From Chitinophagaceae bacterium (GTDB lineage Bacteria > Bacteroidota > Bacteroidia > Chitinophagales > Chitinophagaceae), in NCBI GenBank assembly GCA_947468255.1, contig CANIMM010000024.1, positions 1 through 21,226 on the forward strand: a stretch of 21,226 nt of DNA, read 5' to 3'. The position numbers were made by a program, and so were the translations under genes. Shown one piece after another: positions 1-9,017 of this stretch (position 1 is its first letter; every line of letters starts with the position of its first letter). The notes beneath the pieces are model-generated. The model was not told the origin of the DNA. It saw nothing but the letters and a program-made list of their open reading frames with translations, and did not search any database.

Positions 1-1132
1 TATTTTCTTCTATTTGTATCAGGCAATTGGCTTTGGCAAATGAACTAAGGCGGTAGCTTTCTTGCGCACCCAAGGGCAATACTTTATCACCATCATAATA
101 ACCTTTTAAAAAATGGGTAAGCCCCACCGGTTTGTTGATCGCGGAGGAAAGGGGTGCCGCTATTGTCTTTAATCCCTTGTATTGGTTGCCTAATTGGTGT
201 AATGCTGGAAGCACATATTCGTACAAACAAGTTAGTACCGAAGATGGATTGCCCGGCAAACCAACAATTAATTTATTTTCTTTCTTACCAAAATACAACG
301 GCTTGCCAGGTCGTTGTTTTATTCGGTGAAATAATTTTGTTACCCCACATTGAGCGGCAGCTTCCAATACAAAATCATAGTCACCCACACTGATGCCGCC
401 GGTTAATAATATTACATCCGATTGCTCAATTGCTTCCTGAAGTGTTTTTTGTAAAACGGTAAGATTATCCTCCGCCCAAAATACTTTTATTTGATTGATA
501 TGAAGTTGTTGAAGTGCTGCAGTAATGGTAGCCGAATTAGATTCATATACTTGGCCATACTGCAATGGCTTGTCTGCTGGTTGCAATTCATTGCCGGTAA
601 CAATAATACTTACCACTGGTTTTTGAAAAACGGTAACTGCTGTAATGCCGATACCTGTTAAAAAACCAATTGCTCCGGGTGTTAATAGGGTCCCTGCTTT
701 CAATGCCAATTGGCCCGCCTTTATATCAGTGCCCTTTGGTCTAACGTTAACCCCTAATTGTATATGTTGATCTTCTATTGTTAAAACGCCATTTACAACA
801 GTAACTTTTTCCTGCATTACCACCGTATCCATTCCTTGGGGAACAGGGGCGCCTGTAAAAATCCGAACTGCTTTTTCGGAAGCGTACGTTTGGTTACTAT
901 TAGTTCCTGCAGCAATTTCTCCTTCAATTGATAACGTTCCATTGCTTTTCCAACCCTCGAAGCAAAATGCATAGCCATCCATTGAGGATTGATTGAATGG
1001 AGGAAAATCGATAGTGGAAAAAACATCTGCAGCCAATACAAGTCCTACTGCCTGCAGCAGGGGCAATTGAACCGGATGGAGTGGAATTACCTGTTCTTGA
1101 ATTATTTTTTTTGCTTCGGTTACACTAATCAT
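1..1132 (-). CDS. moeA: Molybdopterin molybdenumtransferase MoeA (3' end cut by window edge)
   Basis: MoeA inserts molybdate into adenylylated molybdopterin, the last step of basic molybdenum cofactor synthesis, in the cytoplasm. My translation from the ATG at 1132 runs open to base 1, giving about 377 residues. The family is usually around 390-410 residues, so only a short C-terminal piece should be missing. Visible family motifs, in order, are MDGYA near residue 51, FTGAPVPQGMDTVVMQE near 92, VTGNEL near 178, LLTGGISVGDYD near 244, PGKPLYFG and GLPGNPSS. The start lies 15 bp after the moaA stop, so the two genes are very probably co-transcribed, moaA first. No Shine-Dalgarno sequence is seen, as usual in Bacteroidota. 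The frame is intact. The product call is firm. Confidence 0.93.
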   Translation of the reverse strand, partial: MISVTEAKKIIQEQVIPLHPVQLPLLQAVGLVLAADVFSTIDFPPFNQSSMDGYAFCFEGWKSNGTLSIEGEIAAGTNSNQTYASEKAVRIFTGAPVPQGMDTVVMQEKVTVVNGVLTIEDQHIQLGVNVRPKGTDIKAGQLALKAGTLLTPGAIGFLTGIGITAVTVFQKPVVSIIVTGNELQPADKPLQYGQVYESNSATITAALQQLHINQIKVFWAEDNLTVLQKTLQEAIEQSDVILLTGGISVGDYDFVLEAAAQCGVTKLFHRIKQRPGKPLYFGKKENKLIVGLPGNPSSVLTCLYEYVLPALHQLGNQYKGLKTIAAPLSSAINKPVGLTHFLKGYYDGDKVLPLGAQESYRLSSFAKANCLIQIEEN

Positions 1133-1147
1133 GATTGGGTAAAAAAT

Positions 1148-2128
1148 TTATCCGCCAATGGTAATCATCGATCTGTTTTGAATTTCATCTGCATGCACCT
1201 GCTCAAAATCTGCCGTAAATTGGCCGCCTAATTCCTTTGCTTTACTGGTAACGCTTTTTTGTATCAGTGGCAAAATAGCTTCACCATTACGAAAAGCAGT
1301 CAATAGGTCGGTTTCTTCTTTCGAGAAAAGACAGTTCTTCATTTTACCATCCGCTGTTAGTCGCATCCTGTTGCAGCCACTGCAAAAAGGTGAGGTCATG
1401 GTGCTGATCACTGCAAAGGAACCTGCATGCCCTGGAACAGTATATTTTTTTGCAGTATCATGCAATTCATCATTGAGTCGAACTATGGAATATTTTGATT
1501 CCACCACTTCCAGTATTTGTTGCCAGGTAAACACCTTGTTGCTTGTCCACCGGTTTCCACTGAAAGGCATGAATTCAATAAATCGTACTTGTACAGGGGT
1601 ATCTTTTGTCCACTCAATAAAATCGTTGATTTCTGTATCATTCATTCCTTTCATTACCACCACATTCACTTTTACCTGAAAGTCATTGCGGATAAGCAGC
1701 TGAATATTGTCGTATACCTGTTTGAACTGGTCGCGGCGGGTTAGGAGCATAAACCTATCGGCTTGCAAAGTATCGAGGCTGATATTGAGCGTTTTTATAT
1801 TGGCCTGTTTCAATAGTTCTACATATTCCTGAATGCGCGTACCGTTCGTCGTTAGTGTAAGTGCTACCGGCAGTTTGGAAAGGGATAGAATTATTTTTCC
1901 GGCATCTTTTCTTACAAGAGGTTCGCCACCGGTTAGCCTTATTTTGTTTACGCCCTGTGCAACAAATATTTTGGCGATGGCTTCTATTTCATCCGGCTGC
2001 ATTAGTCTGGAAGCAGGCGTAAATTCATACTCCTCTTCGGGCATACAGTAAAAGCAACGAAGGTTGCAGTTGTCCGTAAGCGATATTCTTAAATAAGTAT
2101 GGTCACGACCAAATGAGTCTAGGATCAT
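1148..2128 (-). CDS. moaA: GTP 3',8-cyclase MoaA
   Basis: MoaA is a radical SAM enzyme that, with MoaC, turns GTP into cyclic pyranopterin monophosphate, the first step of molybdenum cofactor synthesis. The N-terminal radical SAM [4Fe-4S] motif CNLRCFYC has cysteines at 21, 25 and 28. The second cluster site is C249, C252 and C266 in CSGCNRMRL...NC. The protein ends in Gly-Gly (residues 325-326), the catalytic tail typical of MoaA. Its 326 residues match the family. It sits between the mocA-like gene (89-bp gap upstream) and moeA (15-bp gap downstream), all on the minus strand. No moaC is present in the window. All key residues are present, so the call is firm. Confidence 0.96.
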   Translation of the reverse strand: MILDSFGRDHTYLRISLTDNCNLRCFYCMPEEEYEFTPASRLMQPDEIEAIAKIFVAQGVNKIRLTGGEPLVRKDAGKIILSLSKLPVALTLTTNGTRIQEYVELLKQANIKTLNISLDTLQADRFMLLTRRDQFKQVYDNIQLLIRNDFQVKVNVVVMKGMNDTEINDFIEWTKDTPVQVRFIEFMPFSGNRWTSNKVFTWQQILEVVESKYSIVRLNDELHDTAKKYTVPGHAGSFAVISTMTSPFCSGCNRMRLTADGKMKNCLFSKEETDLLTAFRNGEAILPLIQKSVTSKAKELGGQFTADFEQVHADEIQNRSMITIGG

Positions 2129-2217
2129 AGCATCAATCGATTTTAGTTAGTTTTTTATTGTAACCGTTCATTATTTTAAAATTGTTTTTGTTCTCAGCCA
2201 GCTGACTAAACTGGATA

Positions 2218-2844
2218 CTACAGTTGCGACCGCTTCATCAGTAAATCATAATCCCCATTGGTATCGATGTCAAATTCTCCTAGTGGAAAATCGACCGATT
2301 CTACCCAATCGGGGTTTGCTTGCATCATTTTTTTTGCCCCAGTATCTCCTTTCAGTGATCGTAGGAGTGCAAATATAGTTGTATCAAATAAAGCAGGGGT
2401 TCCTAGGTTGCTATTGTACTTGCTGGCAATGATTGGCTTGCCGGTAAGCTGGTGTTTTTCAACTAAATCAGTCAGTAATGTTGAAGTTACAAATGGTTGA
2501 TCACATACCATAATGATTACCCCATCGAGTGCAGGAGTGGTTTTAAGCAATGCTTCCATTCCGCAGCGGATTGAGGAGGCCATTCCTTCACTCCATCCTT
2601 CATTTATAACGGTGGTTAGCTTTTGGTTTTCCAATGATTCACTTAATAAATCGGAATTGGCTCCCAATACAGTTACAATGGATTCTATTTCAGTTGCAAT
2701 GGCAATTTGTAAACTATGCTGCAGAAGGGTTTTGTCATTATAGGTCAACAATTGCTTAGGTTTTCCCAAACGTGAAGATGCACCCGCAGCAAGCAGAATG
2801 ATGCCATAGGATCTTGGGATGCTATTTGTTGCTAAAGATGACAT
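2218..2844 (-). CDS. MocA-like molybdenum cofactor cytidylyltransferase (NTP transferase)
   Basis: This 208-residue protein belongs to the MobA/MocA-like nucleotidyltransferase fold. The nucleotide-binding loop LLAAGASSRLGKPKQ is at residues 17-31. NEGWSEGMASSIRCG is at 81-95, the metal-binding CDQP at 114-117, and GDTGAKKM near 165-172. The CDQP form and the W..GM..S motif resemble MocA, which adds CMP to the cofactor for xanthine-oxidase-family enzymes, rather than MobA, which adds GMP. The divergent gene pair at 3105-5826 encodes just such an enzyme, which supports this role. It is the first gene of a probable mocA-moaA-moeA unit. CTP specificity is inference; other members of this fold act on unrelated substrates. 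Confidence 0.85.
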   Translation of the reverse strand: MSSLATNSIPRSYGIILLAAGASSRLGKPKQLLTYNDKTLLQHSLQIAIATEIESIVTVLGANSDLLSESLENQKLTTVINEGWSEGMASSIRCGMEALLKTTPALDGVIIMVCDQPFVTSTLLTDLVEKHQLTGKPIIASKYNSNLGTPALFDTTIFALLRSLKGDTGAKKMMQANPDWVESVDFPLGEFDIDTNGDYDLLMKRSQL

Positions 2845-3104
2845 AGTAACTGATTACTCGAAGTTAGTCTTAGTTCTTTATATTTTTTAGGGAGCTTTGT
2901 AGATTTTGTCGCTTTAGCAATATCGGAAAGCAGATAGGATATACCATCACTTTCACTGAAAACGTTCAACAGGACTGACCCTTCAAGCTAAAATATTATA
3001 TTATATATTGGCATGAATGTAATTTTGATAAAGATTCTGGTAAATTTATCATTCTAAGGGGGTATAAATGCGTATCTTAAATTTTGTAATCAATCAATTT
3101 CAAA

Positions 3105-3590
3105 ATGACTACTTATAATTTGAATATTAATGGAAAAAATTTTTCCGTACAGGCTGATCCAAAAATGCCCTTGCTTTGGGCAATTCGCGACTTAGCAAAT
3201 CTTACCGGAACAAAATATGGATGTGGTATTGCACAATGCGGTGCATGTACCGTTCATTTAAATGGAACTCCTGTCAGATCCTGTTCGGTTCCTGTTTCAG
3301 CGGTCGCTAATCAAAAAATCACCACCATTGAAGGACTATCTGAAGATAATACCCATGCCCTTCAGCAAGCATGGATAAAGGAGCAGGTGCCGCAATGTGG
3401 CTATTGCCAGAGTGGCCACCTGATGGCGGCTGCAGCTTTACTAAAACGTATCCCGCATCCAACGGATAAAGAAATTGACACTGCCATGCAGGGCCTTATT
3501 TGTCGATGTGGTACTTATCCTCGTATACGCAAGGCCATTAAAACGGCTGCTGAAATGATATCCAAGCCAGTAGCTGTAAACCAAAAATAG
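3105..3590 (+). CDS. [2Fe-2S] subunit of a xanthine-oxidase-family hydroxylase (IorA-like)
   Basis: This 161-residue protein is the small iron-sulfur subunit of a molybdenum hydroxylase, closest in form to isoquinoline 1-oxidoreductase alpha and aldehyde oxidoreductase small subunits. The plant-ferredoxin-type cluster is held by C40, C45, C48 and C60. The C-terminal helical domain holds the second cluster with C98, C101, C133 and C135 (CGYC and CRC). It would relay electrons from the molybdenum site of the large subunit, which starts 70 bp downstream. It has no signal peptide, whereas the partner has a twin-arginine signal, so it is probably exported folded with its partner. The ATG at 3105 is the natural start; an upstream ATG at 3068 is out of frame and soon stops. 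Confidence 0.93.
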   Translation: MTTYNLNINGKNFSVQADPKMPLLWAIRDLANLTGTKYGCGIAQCGACTVHLNGTPVRSCSVPVSAVANQKITTIEGLSEDNTHALQQAWIKEQVPQCGYCQSGHLMAAAALLKRIPHPTDKEIDTAMQGLICRCGTYPRIRKAIKTAAEMISKPVAVNQK

Positions 3591-3660
3591 CAAGTTGCGT
3601 TTGTTGAAAAGCGCTCTTGTGAATCAATGTCTGTTGTCTTAAAAAAATAAATGAACTAAA

Positions 3661-5826
3661 ATGAGTCTCACTAATAAAAATATTTCCCGCAGAAAGTTTG
3701 TTACGGTTTCCTCTTTGTCTTCAATGGCATTTACGATTGGTTTTTATTTCCCTGCCGCGTCTAAGGGTATTGGTGAAATTATAACCGCTCAAAATGCAGA
3801 TGAAAAAGGCATTGAACTCTCTGCCTGGATTTCTATCGATGCGGCTGGCATTGTCACCTTGCTCAATCACCGTTCTGAAATGGGGCAGGGCTCTTTTCAA
3901 ACAGTGCCGCAGATCATCGCAGAGGAATTGGAAGTGGATCTTGATAAGGTGAAAATTACATTTGCTCCAGGTAACAGCAAAAAATTTGGCAGCCAGATTA
4001 CAGGAGGTAGTTCAACCGTACGCGGGTCATATAAAGCTTTGTTGCAGACTGGAGCTGCTGCACGCGAAATGTTAATCGCTGCGGCGGCCAAGAACTGGAA
4101 TGTTGCTCCAACTGAATGTTATGCAGCATTGGGAATGGTAATTCATCGCTCTTCTGGAAAAAAATTAGGGTATGGGACATTGGTAGCAGCAGCAGCAAAA
4201 ATGCCAATTCCAAAACAAGTGGTTTTAAAGGAAAGAAAAGATTATAAATTGATTGGAAATCCATTGCAAAGGCAGGATATACCACTAAAAACCAATGGAA
4301 AGGCAATATTCGGATTGGATAAAAAAATTCCGGGCATGCTCTATGCGGTAGTGGAAAGAAATCCAAGGTTTCAAGGAAAGATAAAAAGTTTGGATGATTC
4401 CGCAGCAAAAGCAATGCCGGGTGTGAAGCAGGTTGTAAAAGTAGCCATGCCTGTATTTGGTTTTACACGTGAAGGAGTGGCGGTAGTTGCCGATTCGCTT
4501 TGGACCGCAATGCAAGCGAGAAAATTATTGAAAATTGAGTGGGATGATGAAGGGTTTGAACACCTTAGTACTGAAAAATTATATGGTAGAATGCGGGAGG
4601 ATTTAAACAAACCGGGTCTTACGCAACGCAAGGGTGGAAACTTTGATGCACATTTTCAAAACTCGGCTAACCAATTAGATCTGGTGTATGAGACTCCTTA
4701 TGAATCTCACAGCTGTATGGAACCATTGAATTGCATTGCCCATGTGCAAGGTGATCATTGCGAAGTGTGGGGACCAATACAGGGACCCGATTGGGTGCAA
4801 TCGGATATTAGCCAGCGGCTAAAAATACCGATCGAAAATGTTACCGTCAACATGACTTTTTTGGGTGGCGGATTTGGTCGAAAGGCTTTTACGGATTATA
4901 CATTTGAAGCCGTTTTGATTTCAAAAGAAATGAAGGCACCAGTGCAGGTGGTTTGGACAAGAGAGGATGATATGACGCAGGGTCCTTTCAGACCAGGCGC
5001 AGTGTATGGATGTAAGGGAAGTATTCAGAACGGAGCCATTGAATCATTCCAGGTAAAAATGGCTGCTCAAAATATGGACCAGCAAGCTGCAGGGGCTGAT
5101 AAAACAAAATTTAATGGCAGCACTTCTGAAGGGTTTGCTGAAGCTTACTTTAAATCAATTCCAAATTATCGTTTTGCAGATATACCTACTGAATCGCCGA
5201 TTCCTGTGATGTGGTGGCGCTCGGTATATTCATCTACCAATGGATTTGCTTTTGAAAGTTTTATCGATGAAATGGCGCACGCTGCCAAAAAGGATCCGCT
5301 TGATTTTAGAAGGAGCCATCTTGCTGGCAAACGATATCAGGTGGTGCTGGATCAACTGGAAAAAATGACCAACTGGAAAAACCGTTCCAAAAATGATGGA
5401 TGGGGTATCGCTATTACAGAGTGTTTTAAAACCATTGTAGGAGAAGCGGTAAAGGTTTCCAAAAATGCAGAAGGAAAAATGGTTATTGATAAAGTGATCG
5501 CCGTGATGGATTGCGGATGGTATGTAAATCCGGATATTATACAGGCACAGATTGAGGGAAGTATTGTAATGGCGCTAGGAGCTGCAACCGTTCATGAAAC
5601 ACATTTTGAGGATGGTAAAGCAGTAGAGAAAAACTTCAATACTTATCCAATGCCTCGAATCAATGAAATTCCTGCGATTGAGGTTCATATCATCGATAAT
5701 CAAGAGAATGCAGGTGGCGTGGGTGAACCAGCGCTACCTGCATTTGCTCCAGCATTGTGTAATGCCATCTTTAATTTAACGGGAAAGCGTATTCGAAAAT
5801 TGCCTTTTAAGCTATCTGAGGTATAG
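3661..5826 (+). CDS. Tat-exported molybdopterin-binding subunit, xanthine oxidase family (IorB-like)
   Basis: The 721-residue large subunit carries the molybdenum cofactor and active site. A twin-arginine signal, SRRKFV at residues 9-14 followed by a hydrophobic stretch to about 31, indicates export to the periplasm. No clear cleavage site is visible, so it may stay anchored. Family motifs include MGQGSFQTVPQ near 75, CMEPLNC, FLGGGFGRK, and the catalytic glutamate E689 in GGVGEPALP close to the C-terminus. A separate [2Fe-2S] subunit, the export signal and the absence of an FAD subunit fit the isoquinoline 1-oxidoreductase / periplasmic aldehyde oxidase group rather than cytoplasmic xanthine dehydrogenase. 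The substrate cannot be told from the sequence. The convergent cytochrome c gene is a plausible electron acceptor. Confidence 0.92.
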   Translation: MSLTNKNISRRKFVTVSSLSSMAFTIGFYFPAASKGIGEIITAQNADEKGIELSAWISIDAAGIVTLLNHRSEMGQGSFQTVPQIIAEELEVDLDKVKITFAPGNSKKFGSQITGGSSTVRGSYKALLQTGAAAREMLIAAAAKNWNVAPTECYAALGMVIHRSSGKKLGYGTLVAAAAKMPIPKQVVLKERKDYKLIGNPLQRQDIPLKTNGKAIFGLDKKIPGMLYAVVERNPRFQGKIKSLDDSAAKAMPGVKQVVKVAMPVFGFTREGVAVVADSLWTAMQARKLLKIEWDDEGFEHLSTEKLYGRMREDLNKPGLTQRKGGNFDAHFQNSANQLDLVYETPYESHSCMEPLNCIAHVQGDHCEVWGPIQGPDWVQSDISQRLKIPIENVTVNMTFLGGGFGRKAFTDYTFEAVLISKEMKAPVQVVWTREDDMTQGPFRPGAVYGCKGSIQNGAIESFQVKMAAQNMDQQAAGADKTKFNGSTSEGFAEAYFKSIPNYRFADIPTESPIPVMWWRSVYSSTNGFAFESFIDEMAHAAKKDPLDFRRSHLAGKRYQVVLDQLEKMTNWKNRSKNDGWGIAITECFKTIVGEAVKVSKNAEGKMVIDKVIAVMDCGWYVNPDIIQAQIEGSIVMALGAATVHETHFEDGKAVEKNFNTYPMPRINEIPAIEVHIIDNQENAGGVGEPALPAFAPALCNAIFNLTGKRIRKLPFKLSEV

Positions 5827-5862
5827 CAATAGGAGTGAAAAGAGAAGGTAGATAAAAAATGA

Positions 5863-5901
5863 AATGGGGTAAATTTTCTTGAATCTGGAATTTACCCCAT
5901 T
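5863..5901. terminator. Bidirectional hairpin terminator between convergent genes
   Basis: A perfect 13-bp stem pairs 5863-5875 with 5889-5901 around a 13-nt loop, between the stop of the large hydroxylase subunit (+) and the cytochrome c gene (-). On the minus strand the stem is followed by a T-rich run (complement of 5852-5862); the plus-strand tail is weaker. It should separate the two converging transcripts. Confidence 0.7.
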
Positions 5902-5902
5902 C

Positions 5903-6304
5903 TTATTTGCGCTCTGCTTTTACATGTTCAGGTGTTATCAGGGGTTGCTTATTTCCCCAGCTATTGGATACAAAATTTAATACATCCGAAATTTCCCGAT
6001 CTGTCAGGTGATTTAATGCAGGCATTACAGCATTATACACCTCGTCGTTGATAGTAACTTCACCTTCCAACCCTTTTAGTACGACACCGATAATCTTTTT
6101 TTGATTTTTTAACCAATTGGATAGGGCCAATGGCGGAAATGCACCTCCTAGTCCCTCGCCTGTAGGCATATGGCAACTGGAGCAATTGGTTGAATACAAA
6201 GACTCACCTCTTTTCATACTTTGTTGTAAAGTATTTTCCTGCGCAGATGCCATTCTATAAGCTCCCGTGAAAAGAAGCACCAGCAAAAAAGTTTTGTTTA
6301 TCAT
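5903..6304 (-). CDS. Exported small c-type cytochrome
   Basis: This 133-residue protein has an N-terminal signal peptide (hydrophobic residues 5-15, likely cleavage near ASAQ at 19-22). It has one covalent heme site, C41-S-S-C44-H45. The likely distal ligand is M94 in AVMPAL. This is the single-domain class I cytochrome c fold (PF00034/PF13442 type), acting in the periplasm as an electron carrier. It ends tail to tail with the molybdenum hydroxylase large subunit, and related hydroxylases often use cytochromes c, so an electron-transfer partnership is plausible but unproven. It lies 146 bp downstream of murQ on the same strand, with no functional link seen, and may have its own promoter there. 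Confidence 0.9.
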   Translation of the reverse strand: MINKTFLLVLLFTGAYRMASAQENTLQQSMKRGESLYSTNCSSCHMPTGEGLGGAFPPLALSNWLKNQKKIIGVVLKGLEGEVTINDEVYNAVMPALNHLTDREISDVLNFVSNSWGNKQPLITPEHVKAERK

Positions 6305-6430
6305 ATCGGTTTAAAATAGGTAGTAGAATTGAATTATAAGAAAAATCATTTTAACAAGTGCGAAGATAAGTAATCGGTAAATAGGATTGTATTGGTAACA
6401 ATGAATTGTCCTAATAAAATTTTCATAAAG

Positions 6431-6448
6431 GGCAATATTTTTGTTGCC
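6431..6448 (-). terminator. Possible weak hairpin after murQ
   Basis: Arms at 6431-6435 and 6444-6448 form a 5-bp GC-rich stem just past the murQ stop. The following minus-strand tail is only loosely T-rich, so termination here is uncertain. Confidence 0.25.
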
Positions 6449-6450
6449 AT

Positions 6451-7269
6451 TTATTTGTTTGTTAAAAAAGCATGGATAGATTGTTTAATACTGTGATGTT
6501 TTTTTAATAATGTGGAAGCATCTTCAATGGAAATGCCTAATTCCTGCATCAAAATACCGGTGGCCCTATTCCATAATTTTTTATTGGAAAGCTGCATCTC
6601 CATCATCTTATTTCCCTTCACTTTGCCTAGTTGAATCATGAGGGAAGTAGAAATCATGTTGAGTGTCATTTTTTGTGCGGTACCTGCTTTCATCCGGGTG
6701 CTTCCAGTAACAAATTCTGGCCCGGTTAAAAGTTCAATGGGGTAGTCTGCCTCCTTGGCAATACTGCTGTGCTGATTGCAAACAATGCATCCGGTAGCAA
6801 TTCCTTTTTGTTTGGCAATGGCAATACCTCCCAGTACATAAGGTGTTTCGCCAGAGGCTGCAATGCCGATTAAAAAATCTTGGGTATTGATGTTGAATTT
6901 ACTGAGGTCTATCCAAGCCTGGCTGGTATCATCCTCTGCGAATTCAACTGCTTTTCTGATCGCCTGATCTCCACCTGCAATGATGCCGATTACCATCCCT
7001 TCATCTACTCCATAGGTAGGCGGAATTTCAGAAGCGTCCAACACACCCAAACGGCCACTGGTACCAGCTCCTATATAAAAAAGTCGCCCACCTCCCTGCA
7101 TTTTTGTAAGTGCAGCAGTAATCAATTGTTCGATATGTGGCAAAACGGATTTCACTACCTGCGCAATGATTGCATCCTCCTTATTTATATCCGTAATCAA
7201 CTCTAGCACCGATTTCTTTTCCAAATCATCGTAATGAGAAGGCGATTCCGTGTTTATTAATTGATTCAT
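6451..7269 (-). CDS. murQ: N-acetylmuramic acid 6-phosphate etherase MurQ
   Basis: MurQ cleaves the lactyl ether of MurNAc-6-phosphate to give GlcNAc-6-phosphate and D-lactate, returning cell-wall sugars to metabolism. The sugar isomerase (SIS) fold is evident from GAGTSGRLGVLDASEIPPT at residues 67-85, IAASGETPYV, and GSTRMKAGTAQK. The two acidic residues implicated in catalysis in E. coli MurQ (E83 and E114) correspond here to E81 and E112. The length of 272 residues is slightly shorter than the roughly 298 of E. coli. It lies 33 bp downstream of anmK, whose product supplies its substrate, so the two form a peptidoglycan recycling operon. The call is firm. Confidence 0.95.
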   Translation of the reverse strand: MNQLINTESPSHYDDLEKKSVLELITDINKEDAIIAQVVKSVLPHIEQLITAALTKMQGGGRLFYIGAGTSGRLGVLDASEIPPTYGVDEGMVIGIIAGGDQAIRKAVEFAEDDTSQAWIDLSKFNINTQDFLIGIAASGETPYVLGGIAIAKQKGIATGCIVCNQHSSIAKEADYPIELLTGPEFVTGSTRMKAGTAQKMTLNMISTSLMIQLGKVKGNKMMEMQLSNKKLWNRATGILMQELGISIEDASTLLKKHHSIKQSIHAFLTNK

Positions 7270-7302
7270 GCTTTTAAAAATTTGCTTTAAATAGGTCGAT
7301 TT

Positions 7303-8505
7303 TTAATTCGGAAAACTTATTTTCCCCATGCTAACAAATGGTCTATCGCTGCTTCCATTCCCTATTTTTATCGCAGCTCCAGCAACGGTTTCATTTGCTA
7401 GTACGGCAAAAAGTACGGCCTCTTTTGCATCAGGATGGATTCCTAAAATTGCTGTATTTGATAAACGATAGCCGGGCAGTTGTTCCTGAATATTTTTCAT
7501 CAACAAAGGGTTGTGTATTCCGCCCCCACTTGAATAGACAACAGTATCTTGCCATCCTTCGGTACAAGCTTTGATGGCCAACACAATTGTATCTGCTGAA
7601 AACCGGTTAAGAGTAGCCATCATGTCCTCATGCGAAATAGAAGCAATGCCTGCTTCTATTGTAGCCTTGTCAAGGTAGGCAAGGTTAAACAATTCCGGAC
7701 CGGTTGATTTAGGAAAGCCGGTATTGAAAAATTCATTTTTTTTCAAACCTGCCAGAAGGAGTTCATTGACTTGCCCCTTATTGGCTAATGCAGATTGATC
7801 ATCATAATATTTTCCTGTAAAATGATGTTGCATGTAAGCATCCATCAGTGTGTTTCCAGGGCCAGTATCTGTGCTTATTACTTCGCTTCCATCCAAATTT
7901 CCAGGAAGCCTAGTAAAGTTGGCAATACCGCCAATATTTAATAGGATCCGGTTCTCCCCTTTTTTGCTAAACAATAGGTAGTCGCCGTAAAGCGCTAGGG
8001 GAGCACCTTCACCTCCTGCGGCAATATGTTTTTGTCGGAAATCGCTGATAGTGATAATGCCTGTTTTTAACGCCAGATGATCCCCGTCGCCAATTTGTAA
8101 AGTAGCATTTGAAAAATCAGCTAGCCCATGGAAGCGCTTTGGTGCATGATAGATCGTTTGCCCATGACTAGCAATTAGGTCGATGGAAGCTGCATCCACT
8201 TTCCATTTTTTTAAACAGCCTTTGATTATACTGGCATGTTGTTCGGCTACCCATCCATTGAGCAAGCAAAGCTTTTGCAGATCGACTTCCCGTTTTGAAA
8301 AAATTGATTGTATTTCCTTCCGATAAGCTGCTTGGTAAGCTACCGTTTCAAAATGCAGAATGTCAACTTTGGTATCCATTCCAGATCCATGGCAAACACA
8401 GAGAACCACATCCAGTCCATCTACAGATGTACCACTCATTAATCCTATCAACCTTCTCTGGAGCTGATTACTCAGTTGGTATAGTCGGTTAATATTCGGA
8501 TTCAT
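7303..8505 (-). CDS. anmK: Anhydro-N-acetylmuramic acid kinase AnmK
   Basis: AnmK opens the 1,6-anhydro ring of anhydroMurNAc and phosphorylates it, giving MurNAc-6-phosphate for MurQ. The 400-residue protein shows LMSGTSVDG (22-30, ATP site), SHGQTIYH (113-120), FRQKHIAAGGEGAPL (156-170), NIGGIAN (190-196) and DTGPGN, with the likely catalytic aspartate at D213. The length is slightly above the approximately 370 of E. coli. It is the first gene of an anmK-murQ pair and is preceded by a 512-bp gene-free region that should hold its promoter; no convincing promoter match was found on this strand. Confidence 0.95.
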   Translation of the reverse strand: MNPNINRLYQLSNQLQRRLIGLMSGTSVDGLDVVLCVCHGSGMDTKVDILHFETVAYQAAYRKEIQSIFSKREVDLQKLCLLNGWVAEQHASIIKGCLKKWKVDAASIDLIASHGQTIYHAPKRFHGLADFSNATLQIGDGDHLALKTGIITISDFRQKHIAAGGEGAPLALYGDYLLFSKKGENRILLNIGGIANFTRLPGNLDGSEVISTDTGPGNTLMDAYMQHHFTGKYYDDQSALANKGQVNELLLAGLKKNEFFNTGFPKSTGPELFNLAYLDKATIEAGIASISHEDMMATLNRFSADTIVLAIKACTEGWQDTVVYSSGGGIHNPLLMKNIQEQLPGYRLSNTAILGIHPDAKEAVLFAVLANETVAGAAIKIGNGSSDRPFVSMGKISFPN

Positions 8506-9017
8506 TGTTGCAGCTAATTGATTTGATTGTGTAAAAATATGCAGAAATCCCCTGCAAATTCAAGCCCTTTGCATTTTAATGAGGGACATGCAATATTGAA
8601 TAACCGGCATTAGCATTCAATTGCCCCGAAAAAAAACCAACGATTTTTTATTTGTGGAATTTCTTCTACAAAGATTTGGCTGATTATTGCTACTTTATTG
8701 GACTCTATAATATGAATATTGTATAAAATTACCAAACACCTCATTTACCAATTAACTATAATTCCCATTTGGGTTAGCTGCTTTTGGTTTGCATAGTGAG
8801 AAATAAAACAAATAGGACCACCTTTTGAAGCTTGGTCTTGTTTACCCATAGGTAGCACCGAACGCATTTTTTTATTTTTGTTTACAATACAAAGAATTGC
8901 TGCACGTTATTATTAAGACGGCGGTATCTAAGATCAATGAACAACCAGTAGCTATTTTTTCCGACCGGGTATTTTGTTTAAAATCATTCCACTTGTAAGG
9001 AAAATAAATGCCAGCCA
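8506..9017. other. 512-bp gene-free divergent intergenic region
   Basis: This AT-rich stretch separates anmK (-) from the unknown gene at 9018 (+). I see no open frame of meaningful length, no tRNA and no tandem repeat. One exact plus-strand TAnnTTTG element is at 8873-8880, but no TTTG lies at the proper distance upstream, so it is only a weak promoter candidate. It would imply a leader of about 130 nt. Short inverted repeats (8816-8820 with 8833-8837; 8843-8846 with 8851-8854) are too small to interpret. Confidence 0.5.

Noticed and set aside
817..1041. Short minus-strand frame suggesting a broken moeA
   Set aside because: It is an out-of-frame shadow. Reading from the ATG at 1132 gives an uninterrupted MoeA with all motifs to the window edge.
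2845..3104. Molybdenum cofactor riboswitch in the divergent mocA / [2Fe-2S] subunit region
   Set aside because: The position is suggestive, but I could not recognise the conserved helices. An exact TAnnTTTG at 3020-3027 has no TTTG at the right distance, and TAAATTTTG at 3078-3086 has the wrong spacing.
3998..4414. Minus-strand frame of 138 codons inside the hydroxylase gene
   Set aside because: It is antisense to a gene with clear family motifs throughout and has no recognisable features.
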